Part shown: positions 9,521 to 18,969 of the stretch, piece by piece
Position numbering within the stretch: position 1 is the stretch's first letter
Layout: every line of letters begins with the position of its first letter
From: Pseudoxanthomonas kaohsiungensis
GTDB taxonomy: Bacteria > Pseudomonadota > Gammaproteobacteria > Xanthomonadales > Xanthomonadaceae
Reading direction: 5' to 3'
Assembly (NCBI RefSeq): GCF_010211765.1
Contig: NZ_PDWO01000011.1
Location: forward strand, 62,001 to 126,000
DNA length: 64,000 nucleotides
Program-made: the position numbers and the translations under genes
Notes under the pieces: model-generated
What the model saw: the letters and a program-made list of their open reading frames with translations, nothing else
Databases searched by the model: none
Told to the model about the DNA's origin: nothing

Positions 9521-11540
9521 AGCCTGCGGCGATGCGGGGCGACGGCGGCGCCAGGTGCACCGCCGCGCCGCCGCCGCCGGACAGCTCGAGCGTCAGCGTC
9601 CGGTGCCTGGCGTCGATCCGCTTCTCCTCGCGGCGCACGTCCGTCGGCGAGGCGCCATCGCGCCACAGCGTGGCCTGGTAGTCCGCGGCGGCCAGGAAGT
9701 CCAGCGGCACCTCCAGCGTGCGCGGCTGCTCGTTGGTCATCGCGCCGATGTACCAGTCGCGGCCGCTGCGCCGGGCGACCACGATGTACTCGCCGATCTC
9801 GCCGGCCAGCACGCGGGTCTCGTCCCAGGTCGCCGGCACGATCGACAGGAAGTCGGCGCCGGGCGCCAGGCCGCCCTCCTTGCCGACGTAGACGTCCGGG
9901 CTGTCGGCCACCATCTGCAGCGCGCTTTCGTAGACGACGAACATCGCCAGCTGGTGGGCGCGCGTGCCCATCACCTTCGGTCCGGTGAAGGAATGCTGGA
10001 ACTGTTCCGGCGTCACGTTGCGGAAGCCTCCCGGCGTGTAGTCCATCGGTCCCAGCAGCATGCGGGTGAACGGCAGGGTCACGTTGTGGGTCGGGGTGAT
10101 CCGCCGGCTCCACTTGTTGTACTCGGCGCCGAGCACGCCCTCCTGGGTGAGGAAGTTCGGCCAGGTGCGGTTGAGGCCGGTGGGGCGGTAGGCGCCATGC
10201 AGGTCGAGCATCAGCCGGTGCTCGGCGGCGCTGGCCATCATGCGGTGGAAGAAGGCGACCATTTCCTGGTCGTCGCGGTCCATGAAGTCGACCTTGACGC
10301 CATGGATGCCCATGTCGCGATACCGCGCGAAGACTTCGTCCATGCGCGGTTCCAGCGACTTCCAGTGCGCCCACACCCAGATGCCGACGCCGCGCTGGCG
10401 CGCGTATTCGACCACCGCGGGCAGGTCCAGCTCCGGTACCGCGCGCAGGATGTCGGCCTCCGGGTTGTACAGGCCGTTGCCGAGGCTGCCCACGTACCAG
10501 CCGTCGTCGATCAGCATGTACTCCAGCTTCAGCGCCGCGGCGTGGTCGATGTAGCGCTTGATCGTCGCGGTGTTCATGCCCGCGTCCGCCACGTCCGGAG
10601 CCAGGCCACCCGACCACCAGTCCCAGGCGGTCTTGCCGGGGCGGATCCAGGACGTGTCCTGGATCGGGGTGGGTGGGTTGAGGCTGGAGATCAGGTTGGA
10701 TTCGACCAGCGCGCCGGGACTGTCGCCGAGCATCAGCACGCGCCAGGGGGTCAGGTGGCCGCCGGCGGCGACCTGGGCACGCGGCAGGCGCACCGCGATG
10801 CCGCGTTCGTCCAGGCGCGGCGACAGGCGCGCTTCCACGCCCAGGCGTCCGTCGCCGCGGCCGCTCAGGTACAGGCCGGCGAACCGGTCCAGGTCCGCTT
10901 CGGCGATGGCGAAGCTGGCGTCGCCGTCGCCGGTGCGGCAGACCAGCGGCAGCTCGATCAGGTGCATCGGCCGCAGCTTCGAGGCCGCGAACCGGTCGTA
11001 CTCGCCTTCGTGGCTGGTGCCGAAGGTGCCGAGGTTGAGCATCCAGCAGGCGTAGTCGCGCGGGAACAGGAAGCCGGTCAGGTCCTCCTTCACCACCAGG
11101 TCGCCGCGCGCGGGCAGCGGCACGCGGTAGCGCAGCGCGACGCCGTCGTCGTAGGCGCGCAGGACCACGCCCAGGGTGCGGCCGTCGGCGTCGGCCAGGT
11201 CCACTTCGAGCTGGCGGTAGTGGTCGCGCGCGCGGCTGGCCTTGCCGGCCACCAGTTCGTAGGTGCTGTCGTTGCCGCCGCGGCGCGCGTCGACCACGCG
11301 CAGCCCGCGATCCAGCCGGTCATCCGGCCCCAGCTGCACGCCCAGCGGCGAGGGCAGCAGCACCGGCTTGCCGTTCCATTCCACCGCGTACGACGGGCGG
11401 CCTTCGCCATCCAGTGACAGTACGACCTTCGCCTGGCCGCCGGGCGACTGCAGCTGCAGCGGCGTGGCGGGAGCGGTTTCGCCCCGCGGAGCAAAACCCA
11501 GCAGGGCGATGGTCAGGAGCAGGGCGCGACTCGCAGGCAT
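9516..11540 (-). CDS. Glycoside hydrolase family 97 (alpha-glucosidase/alpha-galactosidase type)
   Basis: 674 aa secreted enzyme. Signal peptide MPASRALLLTIALLGFA, then an N-terminal beta-sandwich (LQLQSPGGQAKVVLSLDGEG, WNGKPVLLPSPLGVQLG), then a (beta/alpha)8 barrel with LEYMLIDDGWY, HGVKVDFMDRDDQEMV and LMLDLHGAYRPTGLNRTWPN, and a C-terminal beta domain. This order is that of GH97, e.g. SusB. In retaining members an Asp at about the VKVDFMD position is the nucleophile; I infer, but cannot prove, that class here. The start was set by the signal peptide; longer frames run into the peptidase gene. It likely trims alpha-linked oligosaccharides in the periplasm. Confidence 0.9.
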   Translation of the reverse strand: MPASRALLLTIALLGFAPRGETAPATPLQLQSPGGQAKVVLSLDGEGRPSYAVEWNGKPVLLPSPLGVQLGPDDRLDRGLRVVDARRGGNDSTYELVAGKASRARDHYRQLEVDLADADGRTLGVVLRAYDDGVALRYRVPLPARGDLVVKEDLTGFLFPRDYACWMLNLGTFGTSHEGEYDRFAASKLRPMHLIELPLVCRTGDGDASFAIAEADLDRFAGLYLSGRGDGRLGVEARLSPRLDERGIAVRLPRAQVAAGGHLTPWRVLMLGDSPGALVESNLISSLNPPTPIQDTSWIRPGKTAWDWWSGGLAPDVADAGMNTATIKRYIDHAAALKLEYMLIDDGWYVGSLGNGLYNPEADILRAVPELDLPAVVEYARQRGVGIWVWAHWKSLEPRMDEVFARYRDMGIHGVKVDFMDRDDQEMVAFFHRMMASAAEHRLMLDLHGAYRPTGLNRTWPNFLTQEGVLGAEYNKWSRRITPTHNVTLPFTRMLLGPMDYTPGGFRNVTPEQFQHSFTGPKVMGTRAHQLAMFVVYESALQMVADSPDVYVGKEGGLAPGADFLSIVPATWDETRVLAGEIGEYIVVARRSGRDWYIGAMTNEQPRTLEVPLDFLAAADYQATLWRDGASPTDVRREEKRIDARHRTLTLELSGGGGAAVHLAPPSPRIAAGL

Positions 11541-11649
11541 TCCGGTATCCCTCCAGGGCACGCCCGGCAGGGTAAGCCGCAAGTCCGCGTCGTGTCTGGA
11601 ATACCCTATGGCGCAGGCGGCATACGCCGCCTGCAGCGGCGTCGCGGGC

Positions 11650-13065
11650 TCAGGGCGCGGCGTCGCCGGACTTCGCGCTGCTGCCGAAATCGCCATCGGC
11701 CTCGGCGGCGAGGTAGGCGAACACGGCGTAGGCGGCCACGTTCTGCGCCAGCGCCGCCGGATCGATCTTGTCCAGCGTGTCGTCGGCGGTGTGGTGCAGG
11801 TCGAAATAGTCGGTACCGTCCTGGGCCAGCCAGGCCCAGGTCGCGCCCTGGGCGGCCAGGGGACCGATGTCGGGCCCGGGGCCACCCTTGTCCGGCGCGT
11901 ACTCGATGCCCAGCGGCGCCAGCGCCCGCGCGATCTGCGCGGTGGCCGCGCGCGCATGCTCCGGCGCGCCGGTGTTGAACGCGTAGATGCGGCCGGCGCC
12001 GAAGTCGCTCTCGGCCGACAGCTGGTGCCTGGCCACATCGGCGGCATGCGCCTTGGCGTACGCCTTGCCGCCGTGCAAGCCCTGCTCCTCGTTGGCGAAC
12101 GCGGCCACGCGGATGCTGCGCGCGGGGCGCCGGGGCAGCTGCGCGATCAGCTTCGCCGCGGCCATGGTGATGCCGATGCCGGCCGCATCGTCGACCGCGC
12201 CGGTGCCCAGATCCCACGAGTCCAGGTGGCCGCCGATCAGCACGATCTCCTTCGGCCTGCTGCGCCCGGTGATCTCGCCGATCACGTTCTGCGAGGTGTA
12301 CTGGCCATCCCAGCCGGCGTCCACGGCCAGGCGTACGCTGACCGGCCCGCGTGCAAGCAGCCGCGCGAGCTGGTCGGCATCGGGAATGCTCAGCGCCGCC
12401 GACGGTACCGGGGTGAGTCCTTCGTCGTAGCGGGTAATGCCGGTGTGCGGCACGCGGTGGTTGTCGGTGCCGGCCGAGCGCATCAGGAAGCCGCTGGCGC
12501 CCTTGCGGATCGCCGCCGACGGGCCCTTCGAGCGCACCGCGCTGCCCTTGCCGTAGCCGTTGCCGTCGCGCGCGGCCGGCATCTGGTAGTCGACGAAGGC
12601 GATCTTCCCGGCCAGCGAACCGTCCGGCGCCGCTTCCAGCGCGGCCAGGTCGGCGAAGCGCACGACCTGCGCTTCGACCGTGCCGGCCGGGCTGCCGCCC
12701 AGCGCGGTGATCTGCAGCGGCTGCGCATGCGCGCCGACCACCGCCGCGCTCTCGCTGCGGCGCACCCACTTCGGGAACGTCACCGGCTCGGTCCAGACGC
12801 GGTCGAAGCCCAGCTCCTGGAACTTGGCCTTGGCCCAGGCGACCGCGCGCGCATCGGCCTCGCTGCCGGCCAGGCGCGGTCCGACCTCGGTGGTCAGCGA
12901 TTCGGTGACCTTCCAGCCGGTGTCGTCGGCCAGCGCGCGTTCGCGCAGCTGTTCGGCCTGGGCCAGGGCCCGTTGGGGAATGCGTGTTTCGGCGGCGGTC
13001 GCCGGGGTGGCGAACCCGAGCAGTATCGAAACGATCGGGGCGGCGGCAAGCAGGGCGAGGCGCAT
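11650..13065 (-). CDS. M28 family zinc metallopeptidase with PA domain
   Basis: 471 aa. Signal peptide MRLALLAAAPIVSILLGFATPATA. A protease-associated insert lies around residues 130-250. The M28 catalytic part shows IVLIGGHLDSWDLGTGAVDD (His and Asp zinc ligands), VAAFANEEQGLHGGKAYAKA (general base Glu and Glu ligand) and a late YFDLHHTADDTLDKI (His ligand). Similar to secreted plasma glutamate carboxypeptidase-like aminopeptidases, which remove amino acids from peptides in the periplasm. The stop is followed by a perfect 9-bp GCAGGCGGC/GCCGCCTGC hairpin without T-run. The longer frame to 13134 adds no signal-peptide-like sequence and was not used. Confidence 0.92.
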   Translation of the reverse strand: MRLALLAAAPIVSILLGFATPATAAETRIPQRALAQAEQLRERALADDTGWKVTESLTTEVGPRLAGSEADARAVAWAKAKFQELGFDRVWTEPVTFPKWVRRSESAAVVGAHAQPLQITALGGSPAGTVEAQVVRFADLAALEAAPDGSLAGKIAFVDYQMPAARDGNGYGKGSAVRSKGPSAAIRKGASGFLMRSAGTDNHRVPHTGITRYDEGLTPVPSAALSIPDADQLARLLARGPVSVRLAVDAGWDGQYTSQNVIGEITGRSRPKEIVLIGGHLDSWDLGTGAVDDAAGIGITMAAAKLIAQLPRRPARSIRVAAFANEEQGLHGGKAYAKAHAADVARHQLSAESDFGAGRIYAFNTGAPEHARAATAQIARALAPLGIEYAPDKGGPGPDIGPLAAQGATWAWLAQDGTDYFDLHHTADDTLDKIDPAALAQNVAAYAVFAYLAAEADGDFGSSAKSGDAAP

Positions 13066-13156
13066 CACGGACTCCGGCAGGCAATCCGTCGAGCCTAGCA
13101 AACGCCACCATCCCGCTCCCGTGCGCATGGTCACGGGAGCGGCGGGCGACGGTGGC

Positions 13157-13561
13157 TCAGCGCTTGAGCGAGTCGCGGATCTCGCGCAGCAGCAGCACTT
13201 CCTCGGTCGGGCCGGGCGGCGGCGGCGCCTCGCGGCGCGAGATGCGGTTGATCGCCTTGACCAGCATGAAGATGGCGAAGGCCACGATCACGAACTGGAC
13301 GATCGCATTGAGGAACTCGCCCACGCCAATGCCCACGGCCGGCACCGGGTTGCCGGCGGCGTCCACGCTGGCTTCCTTGAGCACCCACACCCATTTGGAG
13401 AAGTCGACGCCGCCCAGCAGCAGGCCGATCGGCGGCATGATCACCTTCTCCACCAGCGCGGTGACGATCTTGCCGAAGGCGGCGCCGATGACCACGCCCA
13501 CGGCGAGGTCGATCACGTTGCCGCGCATCGCGAATTCCTTGAACTCGCTGATCATGCCCAT
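13157..13561 (-). CDS. mscL: Large-conductance mechanosensitive channel MscL
   Basis: 134 aa, normal for MscL (about 136 in E. coli). N-terminal amphipathic segment [20 protein letters not shown], pore-lining TM1 [20 protein letters not shown] with the conserved glycine/alanine pattern, periplasmic loop, TM2 [20 protein letters not shown], and the charged C-terminal bundle [14 protein letters not shown]. It is a homopentameric inner-membrane valve that opens under hypo-osmotic membrane tension. Monocistronic, with about 70 bp to the neighbour upstream, which contains a GGCCCCG/CGGGGCC hairpin. Confidence 0.97.
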   Translation of the reverse strand: MGMISEFKEFAMRGNVIDLAVGVVIGAAFGKIVTALVEKVIMPPIGLLLGGVDFSKWVWVLKEASVDAAGNPVPAVGIGVGEFLNAIVQFVIVAFAIFMLVKAINRISRREAPPPPGPTEEVLLLREIRDSLKR

Positions 13562-13630
13562 GCGTGTCTCCTTGATGTCGGCCCCGGTGCGGGGCCCGCC
13601 TAGCCTAACCCGGGGCGGATCGCCGGCGGA

Positions 13631-14377
13631 TCACGCCTCGATGCGTCCCGGCAGGCGCGCGATACCCTCGAGGCTCGCCTCGTAGCGGTCACCGGGCTGC
13701 AGCGCGGCGACGCCGGCCGGCGTGCCCATGAACACCAGGTCGCCGGCACGCAGTGCGTACAGTTTCGACAGTTCGTGCAGGATTTCCGGGACGTCCCAGA
13801 TCAGGTCCGACAGCGGCGCCTGCTGACGCGGCTGGCCATTGACCTGCAGGGAGAGCACCCGCGCGCCCAGCTGGCCGGCGTCGGCCACCGGCACCAGCTC
13901 GCCGATCGGAGCGGACTGGTCGAAGCCCTTGGCGGTATCCCAGGGCAGGCCCTTGGCCTTGGCCGCGGCCTGCAGGTCGCGGCGGGTCAGGTCCAGCCCG
14001 ACCGTGTAGCCGAACACCAGCGCCTGGGCCTGTTCCACCGGCAGCACCCCGGGCGGAGCGTCGTGGCCGACGGCCACCACCAGCTCGACTTCGTGGTGCA
14101 GGTCGGCGGTGCCCGGCGGATAGGCGACCGCCTCGCCGGTGACGATCGCATCGGCCGGCTTCATGAAGAACACCGGCGTGCCGCGCTCGGCTTTCGACGC
14201 CGGCGCGACCGCCCCCATCTCGCGGGCGTGGTCGGCGAAGTTGCGGCCGACGCAGTAGATGCGGTGTACCGGGAAACGGCCGCCGCCGCGCACGTCCACG
14301 CGCGGCACGACGGGAACGGGAATCACGTCCGCCCGGGGGGCGGCGGGGCTGGCCTCGTGGGCGCGTGCGTCACTCAT
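13631..14377 (-). CDS. Fumarylacetoacetate hydrolase (FAH) family protein
   Basis: 248 aa. After a proline-rich leader the FAH fold begins at VHRIYCVGRNFADHAREM, with PVFFMKPADAIV, the metal-binding DLHHEVELVVAVG (acidic residues), GYTVGLDLTRRDLQAAAK, PWDTAKGFDQSAPIG and LVFMGTPAGVAAL. This pattern fits fumarylpyruvate or acylpyruvate hydrolases and the oxaloacetate tautomerases of the same family; the substrate is not decidable here. Cytosolic and metal dependent. No aromatic-degradation genes adjoin it, so a housekeeping role such as oxaloacetate tautomerisation is possible. Confidence 0.88.
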   Translation of the reverse strand: MSDARAHEASPAAPRADVIPVPVVPRVDVRGGGRFPVHRIYCVGRNFADHAREMGAVAPASKAERGTPVFFMKPADAIVTGEAVAYPPGTADLHHEVELVVAVGHDAPPGVLPVEQAQALVFGYTVGLDLTRRDLQAAAKAKGLPWDTAKGFDQSAPIGELVPVADAGQLGARVLSLQVNGQPRQQAPLSDLIWDVPEILHELSKLYALRAGDLVFMGTPAGVAALQPGDRYEASLEGIARLPGRIEA

Positions 14378-14432
14378 CGATCGGTCCGGCGACGGGGGCC
14401 GGACAGTCTACGCGCAGCGGCCGGGCGGGCGC

Positions 14433-14717
14433 TCAGCGCGGGGTCGGCAGTTCCGGCTTGCGCACTACGCGGTATTCGGCATCGACCACCTGGCCGGCCG
14501 CCTGCTTGCGCGCCTGCGGCCTGCGCAGCAGGCGCCAGGCCATTCCCGCGGCCAGCATCGCCGCACCGATGAACACCCCGAAGAACACGAGCACGGCCAG
14601 CAGCGCGAGCCCGAGCAGGCCCAGCGCAACGCGCAGGAGCGGCATCCGCGGCTTGCGCGGCGCGGCGAACAGGCCATGGAGCTGGGCGGTATCGAAACGG
14701 AAGGAACGGGCGTGCAT
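14433..14717 (-). CDS. Small single-pass membrane protein of unknown function
   Basis: 94 aa from ATG 14717. Cytoplasmic basic N-terminus (FAAPRKPRMPLL), one long or two closely spaced hydrophobic helices (VALGLLGLALLAVLVFFGVF, then IGAAMLAAGMAW), and a basic C-terminal tail ending in VVDAEYRVVRKPELPTPR. I do not recognise a named family. It is divergent from the Rieske-type gene, with start codons only 65 bp apart. The longer frame reaching 14924 overlaps that gene and is less likely. Confidence 0.65.
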   Translation of the reverse strand: MHARSFRFDTAQLHGLFAAPRKPRMPLLRVALGLLGLALLAVLVFFGVFIGAAMLAAGMAWRLLRRPQARKQAAGQVVDAEYRVVRKPELPTPR

Positions 14718-14781
14718 TTGAGTCCACGTGCCAGAATGGCGAACGGTTGCCAGTATCGGCGCCCGCGCCGGCGAGGTTGTG

Positions 14782-15135
14782 ATGGGATCGTTAAACGCTG
14801 AACCACTGCTCAGTCTGGAGTCGATCCCGGAGGGCGCGCTGGCCGAGGTCGAGGTGCGCCTGGGCGAGGACGCGGAATCGCTGATCCTGTACCGCCAGGC
14901 CGGCGCGGTGCGCGCCTGGCTCAACGTCTGCCCGCACGCCGGCCGCCGCCTGGACTGGGCGCCGGGGCAGTTCCTGAAAAGTCGCGAGGGCCTGCTGGTC
15001 TGCGCGGCGCATGGGGCGTCGTTCGAGCTGGATGGCGGACTGTGCGTGGCCGGCCCCTGCCGCGGTGACGCGCTGCGCCCGGTCGCGGTGGAAGTGCGCG
15101 ACGGCCAGGTCTGGCTGTCGCCCTCGCCCTTGTAG
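14782..15135 (+). CDS. Rieske [2Fe-2S] ferredoxin-like protein
   Basis: 117 aa from ATG 14782, preceded by GGCGAGG; an in-frame ATG at 14728 would give 135 aa but overlaps the divergent promoter zone. The two cluster-binding boxes are VCPHAGRRL (Cys-x-His) and CAAHGASF (Cys-x2-His), in the order and spacing of Rieske domains. The second box has Ala-Ala where most have Pro-x, though ligands are intact. No membrane anchor, so probably a small soluble electron carrier like those of dioxygenase or nitrite reductase systems; no oxygenase is next to it. The stop TAG lies in a TGTAGGAGCC repeat head. Confidence 0.87.
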   Translation: MGSLNAEPLLSLESIPEGALAEVEVRLGEDAESLILYRQAGAVRAWLNVCPHAGRRLDWAPGQFLKSREGLLVCAAHGASFELDGGLCVAGPCRGDALRPVAVEVRDGQVWLSPSPL

Positions 15136-15214
15136 GAGCCGATTCATCGGGGACCCGAATACCATCTAGGTGCGCGCGATCCCGCGTCGGCTCGCCGATA
15201 GATCGGCGTACACG
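15131..15214. repeat. REP-like unit pair (TGTAGGAGCC head) after the Rieske gene
   Basis: TGTAGGAGCCGATTCATCGG starts at 15131 and a partly inverted copy ends in GATCGGCGTACA at 15212. The inner hairpins CCGAT-TC-ATCGG and CGCCGAT-CT-ATCGGCG are self-complementary but unlike in sequence. As at 9401, the head supplies the stop codon of the preceding gene. The remaining bases to 15293 show nothing else I can name. Confidence 0.55.
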
Positions 15215-15293
15215 CAGTGGCAGGCCGCGGATTCATGGGCACGGGGATTCGACCGCCGACACGTTCGCCTGCGTCCGAGCCTGGCGAATGCGC

Positions 15294-17153
15294 CTAGCGG
15301 CCGCCCCAGAACATCAGGTTGACCACGCCCACCGCGACCACGGTGTAGACCAGCGCCAGGGGCCCGCCCACGCGCCACAGGTCGCGCGCGGAATAGTTGG
15401 CGGGGCCGGTGATCATCGACATCACCGGGTTGGACGCGGTCATCAGGTTGTTGGAGGCCGACAGCGCGGCGATCAGCGCGAACGCGGTCGGGTCGCCGCC
15501 CACCGCCAGCGCCAGGTTGATCGCGATCGGCACCATCACGATGGTCGCGCCGACGTGGCTGATCACCAGCGAGAACCCGGTGGTCAGCAGCGCCACCACG
15601 ATCTGCAGCGCCCACGGCGGGGTGCCGTCGGGCAGCTTGTCCAGGGTGTGGCCGGCGACCCAGGCCGCCGCGCCGCTGCTGTCCATCGCCCAGCCCAGCG
15701 GGATCAGGCCGGCGGTGAGGAATACCGTCTTCCAGTTGATCGCCGCGTAGGCCTCGTCCATTTTCAGCACCCCGGCCAGCAGCATGCCGACGACGCCGGT
15801 CATCAGGGTCAGGGCCACCGGCAACTTGCCGAACAGGGCGATGAGGATGGTGACGGCGAAGATCGCCATGGCGATCTTGAACTTGTGCGGCCGCTGCTCG
15901 CCCTTGGGGTAGTCGGTGACCACGGCGAAGTCGCGGCTCTCCGCCGCGCGCGCCAGGTCCTGCCAGATGCCGTGGAAGACCAGCATGTCGCCGGCGCGCA
16001 GCGGCACCGAGCGCACCTCCTCGCGGATCACCTGCTTGTCGCGGTTGATCGCCAGCAGGCTGATCCCGGCCTGCTGGCGCAGGCGCAGCTCGCGCGCGGT
16101 CTTGCCGATGAAGCGCGAGGTCGGCGGCACCACCGCCTCGGAGATGCCCGCGCGCGCCGGGTTGAACAGGTCGCCCAGGTTGCGCAGCCGCGAGGACATG
16201 CGCAGGAAGTGGTTCTGGGCGAAATCGTGGACCTGCTGGCGCGGCCCCATCACGCCGAGCACGCTGCCGACCCAGATGCGCATGTCCGCCGGCGGCGCCA
16301 GCCGGGTGTCGTTGCCGGACTTGAGCGCCAGCAGCAGCGGCGCATCGTGCATCGACTCGGCCTCGGCCACCGACATGCCCACCAGCGGGCTTTCGGCGCT
16401 GACCGCCAGCTCGAACACGTCGCCCTCGATGCCGTAGGTCCGGGCGAAGTAGCTCTCGGTGCGGGCCGGGGTGACGTTCTCGCCGCCGCCGTCCTCGAGC
16501 GCGGCCAGCTTGCGGTTGCCGTAGAAGCGGAAGTACAGCAGCGAAGCCGCCAGCAGCACCACGCCCACCGGCGCGGGCGCGAACATCGGCAGCTGCTCCA
16601 GCGTGGCCATGCCCGAGGGTAGGTTGTTGTTGGCCGACACCAGCAGGTCGTTGAGCAGGATCAGCGGCGAGTTGCCGACCATGGTCAGCGCCGCGCCCAT
16701 CACGATCGCCGCCGCCAGCGGCAGCAGCAGGCGCGACATCGCCAGGCCGCTGCGTCCGGACAGCCGCGCGGCCACCGGCAGGTACAGCGCCATCACCGAC
16801 GGGTTCTGCATGAAGGAGGAGTTGAGGCCGGCCACCAGCGAGGTCATCGCCAGCAGGCGCTGCTCCTTGCCGTGGCCGCGGCGCAGCAGCCAGCCGGCCA
16901 GGCGGTTGAGCGCGCCGGTGCGGTCCAGGCCCGCGCCGAGCACCATGGTGGCGATGATGCTCATCACCGCGTTGCCGGAGAAGCCGCTGAAGATCTCCTC
17001 CGGCGCGATCAGCCCGGTGATGCCCAGCACCACGAGCACCGACAGCGCCACCAGGTCGGCGCGGATGCGCTCGAACAGGAACATGGCCATCGTGAACCCG
17101 ACCAACCCGAGCACCAGGCGCATGTCGTTGGTCAGGGTCAGGCCGGATTCCAT
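15294..17153 (-). CDS. SLC13/DASS-type anion transporter with two RCK-C (TrkA-C) domains
   Basis: 619 aa. Hydrophobic spans at both ends bracket a soluble middle region (about residues 215-385) containing two TrkA-C-like modules (LVGMSVAEAESMHDAPLLLA and IGKTARELRLRQQAGISLLA). Transport motifs include NAVMSIIATMVLGAGLDRTG, LNSSFMQNPSVMALYLPVA, TMVGNSPLILLNDLL and NLALAVGGDPTAFALIAAL with SASNNLMTASNPV, typical of the SLC13/ArsB-NhaD superfamily. It likely moves sulfate, thiosulfate or dicarboxylates across the inner membrane; the substrate is unproven. Family members with RCK-C modules are often annotated as sodium:sulfate symporters. Confidence 0.88.
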   Translation of the reverse strand: MESGLTLTNDMRLVLGLVGFTMAMFLFERIRADLVALSVLVVLGITGLIAPEEIFSGFSGNAVMSIIATMVLGAGLDRTGALNRLAGWLLRRGHGKEQRLLAMTSLVAGLNSSFMQNPSVMALYLPVAARLSGRSGLAMSRLLLPLAAAIVMGAALTMVGNSPLILLNDLLVSANNNLPSGMATLEQLPMFAPAPVGVVLLAASLLYFRFYGNRKLAALEDGGGENVTPARTESYFARTYGIEGDVFELAVSAESPLVGMSVAEAESMHDAPLLLALKSGNDTRLAPPADMRIWVGSVLGVMGPRQQVHDFAQNHFLRMSSRLRNLGDLFNPARAGISEAVVPPTSRFIGKTARELRLRQQAGISLLAINRDKQVIREEVRSVPLRAGDMLVFHGIWQDLARAAESRDFAVVTDYPKGEQRPHKFKIAMAIFAVTILIALFGKLPVALTLMTGVVGMLLAGVLKMDEAYAAINWKTVFLTAGLIPLGWAMDSSGAAAWVAGHTLDKLPDGTPPWALQIVVALLTTGFSLVISHVGATIVMVPIAINLALAVGGDPTAFALIAALSASNNLMTASNPVMSMITGPANYSARDLWRVGGPLALVYTVVAVGVVNLMFWGGR

Positions 17154-17248
17154 TGCGCGCCGGGGTCCTTATGGCGTGGCGGAGGCGGCGCGCCGGGCGC
17201 GACCGGGGCAGGCGGTCCGGGCTGTGTCCGGGTCGGGCGGGGCGTGGC

Positions 17249-18013
17249 TCATGCTGGGGGCGAGTTTAGCGCCGCCGCGTCGGTGCGGTCATACAGCAGG
17301 TCCCACACGCCATGGCCCAGGCGCACGCCGCGCCGCTCGAAGTGTGTCTCCGGTCGCCATTCCGGGCGCGGCACGTGGCCGCGCGGCCCGGCGCGGTTGG
17401 CCAGTCCGGGCGTGGACTCGAGCACGTCCCACATGTGCTCCGCATACGGCTCCCAGTCGGTGGCCAGGTGCAGGCGCCCGCCCGGGCGCAGCTTGCGCAC
17501 CAGCAGGGCGGCGAATTCCGGCTGCACCAGCCGGCGCTTGTTGTGGCGCTTCTTGTGCCAGGGGTCCGGGAAGTAGATGCGGATCTCGTCCAGGGCGCCG
17601 TCGGCGATCTCGTTGCGCAGCACTTCCACCGCATCATGGTGGTAGACGCGCACGTGGTCGCTGCCGTCTTCGGCCAGCGCGTTGAGCAGGCGGCCCACTC
17701 CCGGCGCATGGACCTCCAGGCCGATGTAGTCGCGGGCGGGATCCTGGCGGGCGGCGAAGCGCAGTGCCTCGCCGTTGCCGAACCCGATCTCCAGCACCTT
17801 GGGCGCGGGGCGGCCGAAGGCGGCGTCCAGGTCGCGCGGGGTGCCGGTGTAGTCGAGCCCGAAGCGCGGCCAGGCATCGTCGAACGCGCGCTGCTGGGCC
17901 GGGGTGAAGCGGCCCTGGCGCAGCACGAAGCTGCGGATCTCGCGGCGGCCTTCGCCGGCGGTGTAGGGCTTCGGCGGAGCCTTGGCGCCTTCGCTTTCGA
18001 ACGGGTTGGTCAT
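17249..18013 (-). CDS. trmB: tRNA (guanine-N7)-methyltransferase TrmB
   Basis: 254 aa (E. coli 239). Class I SAM-dependent methyltransferase: motif [17 protein letters not shown], then [19 protein letters not shown], and the TrmB-specific [20 protein letters not shown]. It methylates G46 of tRNA variable loops. The start lies 2 bp after the thiG stop, so thiS, thiG and trmB probably form one transcription unit. Confidence 0.96.
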   Translation of the reverse strand: MTNPFESEGAKAPPKPYTAGEGRREIRSFVLRQGRFTPAQQRAFDDAWPRFGLDYTGTPRDLDAAFGRPAPKVLEIGFGNGEALRFAARQDPARDYIGLEVHAPGVGRLLNALAEDGSDHVRVYHHDAVEVLRNEIADGALDEIRIYFPDPWHKKRHNKRRLVQPEFAALLVRKLRPGGRLHLATDWEPYAEHMWDVLESTPGLANRAGPRGHVPRPEWRPETHFERRGVRLGHGVWDLLYDRTDAAALNSPPA

Positions 18014-18015
18014 CG

Positions 18016-18810
18016 TCAGGCGATCAGGCCGTCCACCGGCGAGGATGCGCTGGCGTAGCGCTTGCGCGGGATGCGCCCGGCCAGGAACGCTTCGCGCCCG
18101 GCCTCCACCGCCTTGCGCATCGCGCTGGCCATCAGCACCGGATCCTTCGCCGAGGCGATGGCCGTGTTCATCAGCACGCCGTCGCAGCCCAGCTCCATGG
18201 CGATGGCCGCGTCGGAAGCGGTGCCGACGCCGGCGTCGACGATGATCGGCACCTTGGCGTTCTCGATGATCTCCAGCAGCGTGTAGCGGTTCTGGATGCC
18301 CAGGCCGGAACCAATCGGCGCGGCGAGCGGCATCACCGCGCAGCAGCCGATCTGCTCGAGCTGGCGGGCCAGGATCGGGTCGTCGCTGGTGTAGACCATC
18401 ACGTCGAAGCCGTCGGCGACCAGCAGCTCGGCGGCCTTGAGCGTCTGCACCACGTCCGGGTAGAGCGTGCGCTGGTCGCCGAGCACCTCGAGCTTGACCA
18501 GGTTGTGGCCGTCGAGCAGTTCGCGCGCCAGGCGGCAGGTGCGCACCGCGTCCTCGGCGGTGTAGCAGCCGGCGGTGTTGGGCAGGATGGTGTAGCGCTC
18601 CGGCGGCAGGACATCGAGCAAGTTCGGTTCGCCGGGGTTCTGGCCGATGTTCGTCCGCCGGATGGCGACGGTGACGATCTGCGCGCCGGCGGCCTCGGTG
18701 GCGCGGCGGGTCTCGTCCAGGTCCTTGAACTTGCCGGTGCCGGTCAGCAGGCGCGAGTGGAAGGTCCGGCCGGCGATGGCCAGCGGATCACGTGCGGGGG
18801 TGTTGTCCAT
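18016..18810 (-). CDS. thiG: Thiazole synthase ThiG
   Basis: 264 aa from ATG 18810 ([20 protein letters not shown]). TIM-barrel enzyme that forms the thiazole ring of thiamine from 1-deoxyxylulose 5-phosphate, dehydroglycine and ThiS thiocarboxylate. Seen: [40 protein letters not shown], the Schiff-base lysine in [16 protein letters not shown], and phosphate-binding [20 protein letters not shown] followed by [13 protein letters not shown] frame extending to 18897 adds only low-complexity residues. ThiS lies 159 bp upstream on the same strand. Confidence 0.97.
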   Translation of the reverse strand: MDNTPARDPLAIAGRTFHSRLLTGTGKFKDLDETRRATEAAGAQIVTVAIRRTNIGQNPGEPNLLDVLPPERYTILPNTAGCYTAEDAVRTCRLARELLDGHNLVKLEVLGDQRTLYPDVVQTLKAAELLVADGFDVMVYTSDDPILARQLEQIGCCAVMPLAAPIGSGLGIQNRYTLLEIIENAKVPIIVDAGVGTASDAAIAMELGCDGVLMNTAIASAKDPVLMASAMRKAVEAGREAFLAGRIPRKRYASASSPVDGLIA

Positions 18811-18969
18811 CGGAGGATTATGGCCCGCGGCGCCGGGGGCGTGAACCGTCGCCGTTGCCGGCGCGCGCGGATCGCACCCCAATGGCGCGCCGGGCACCGG
18901 CCAGCGGCTTCCACCAGGCTGCCGTTTACTCCGGTACGAGTTCCCGGACCTGTACCCCGGCCGTGCGCG

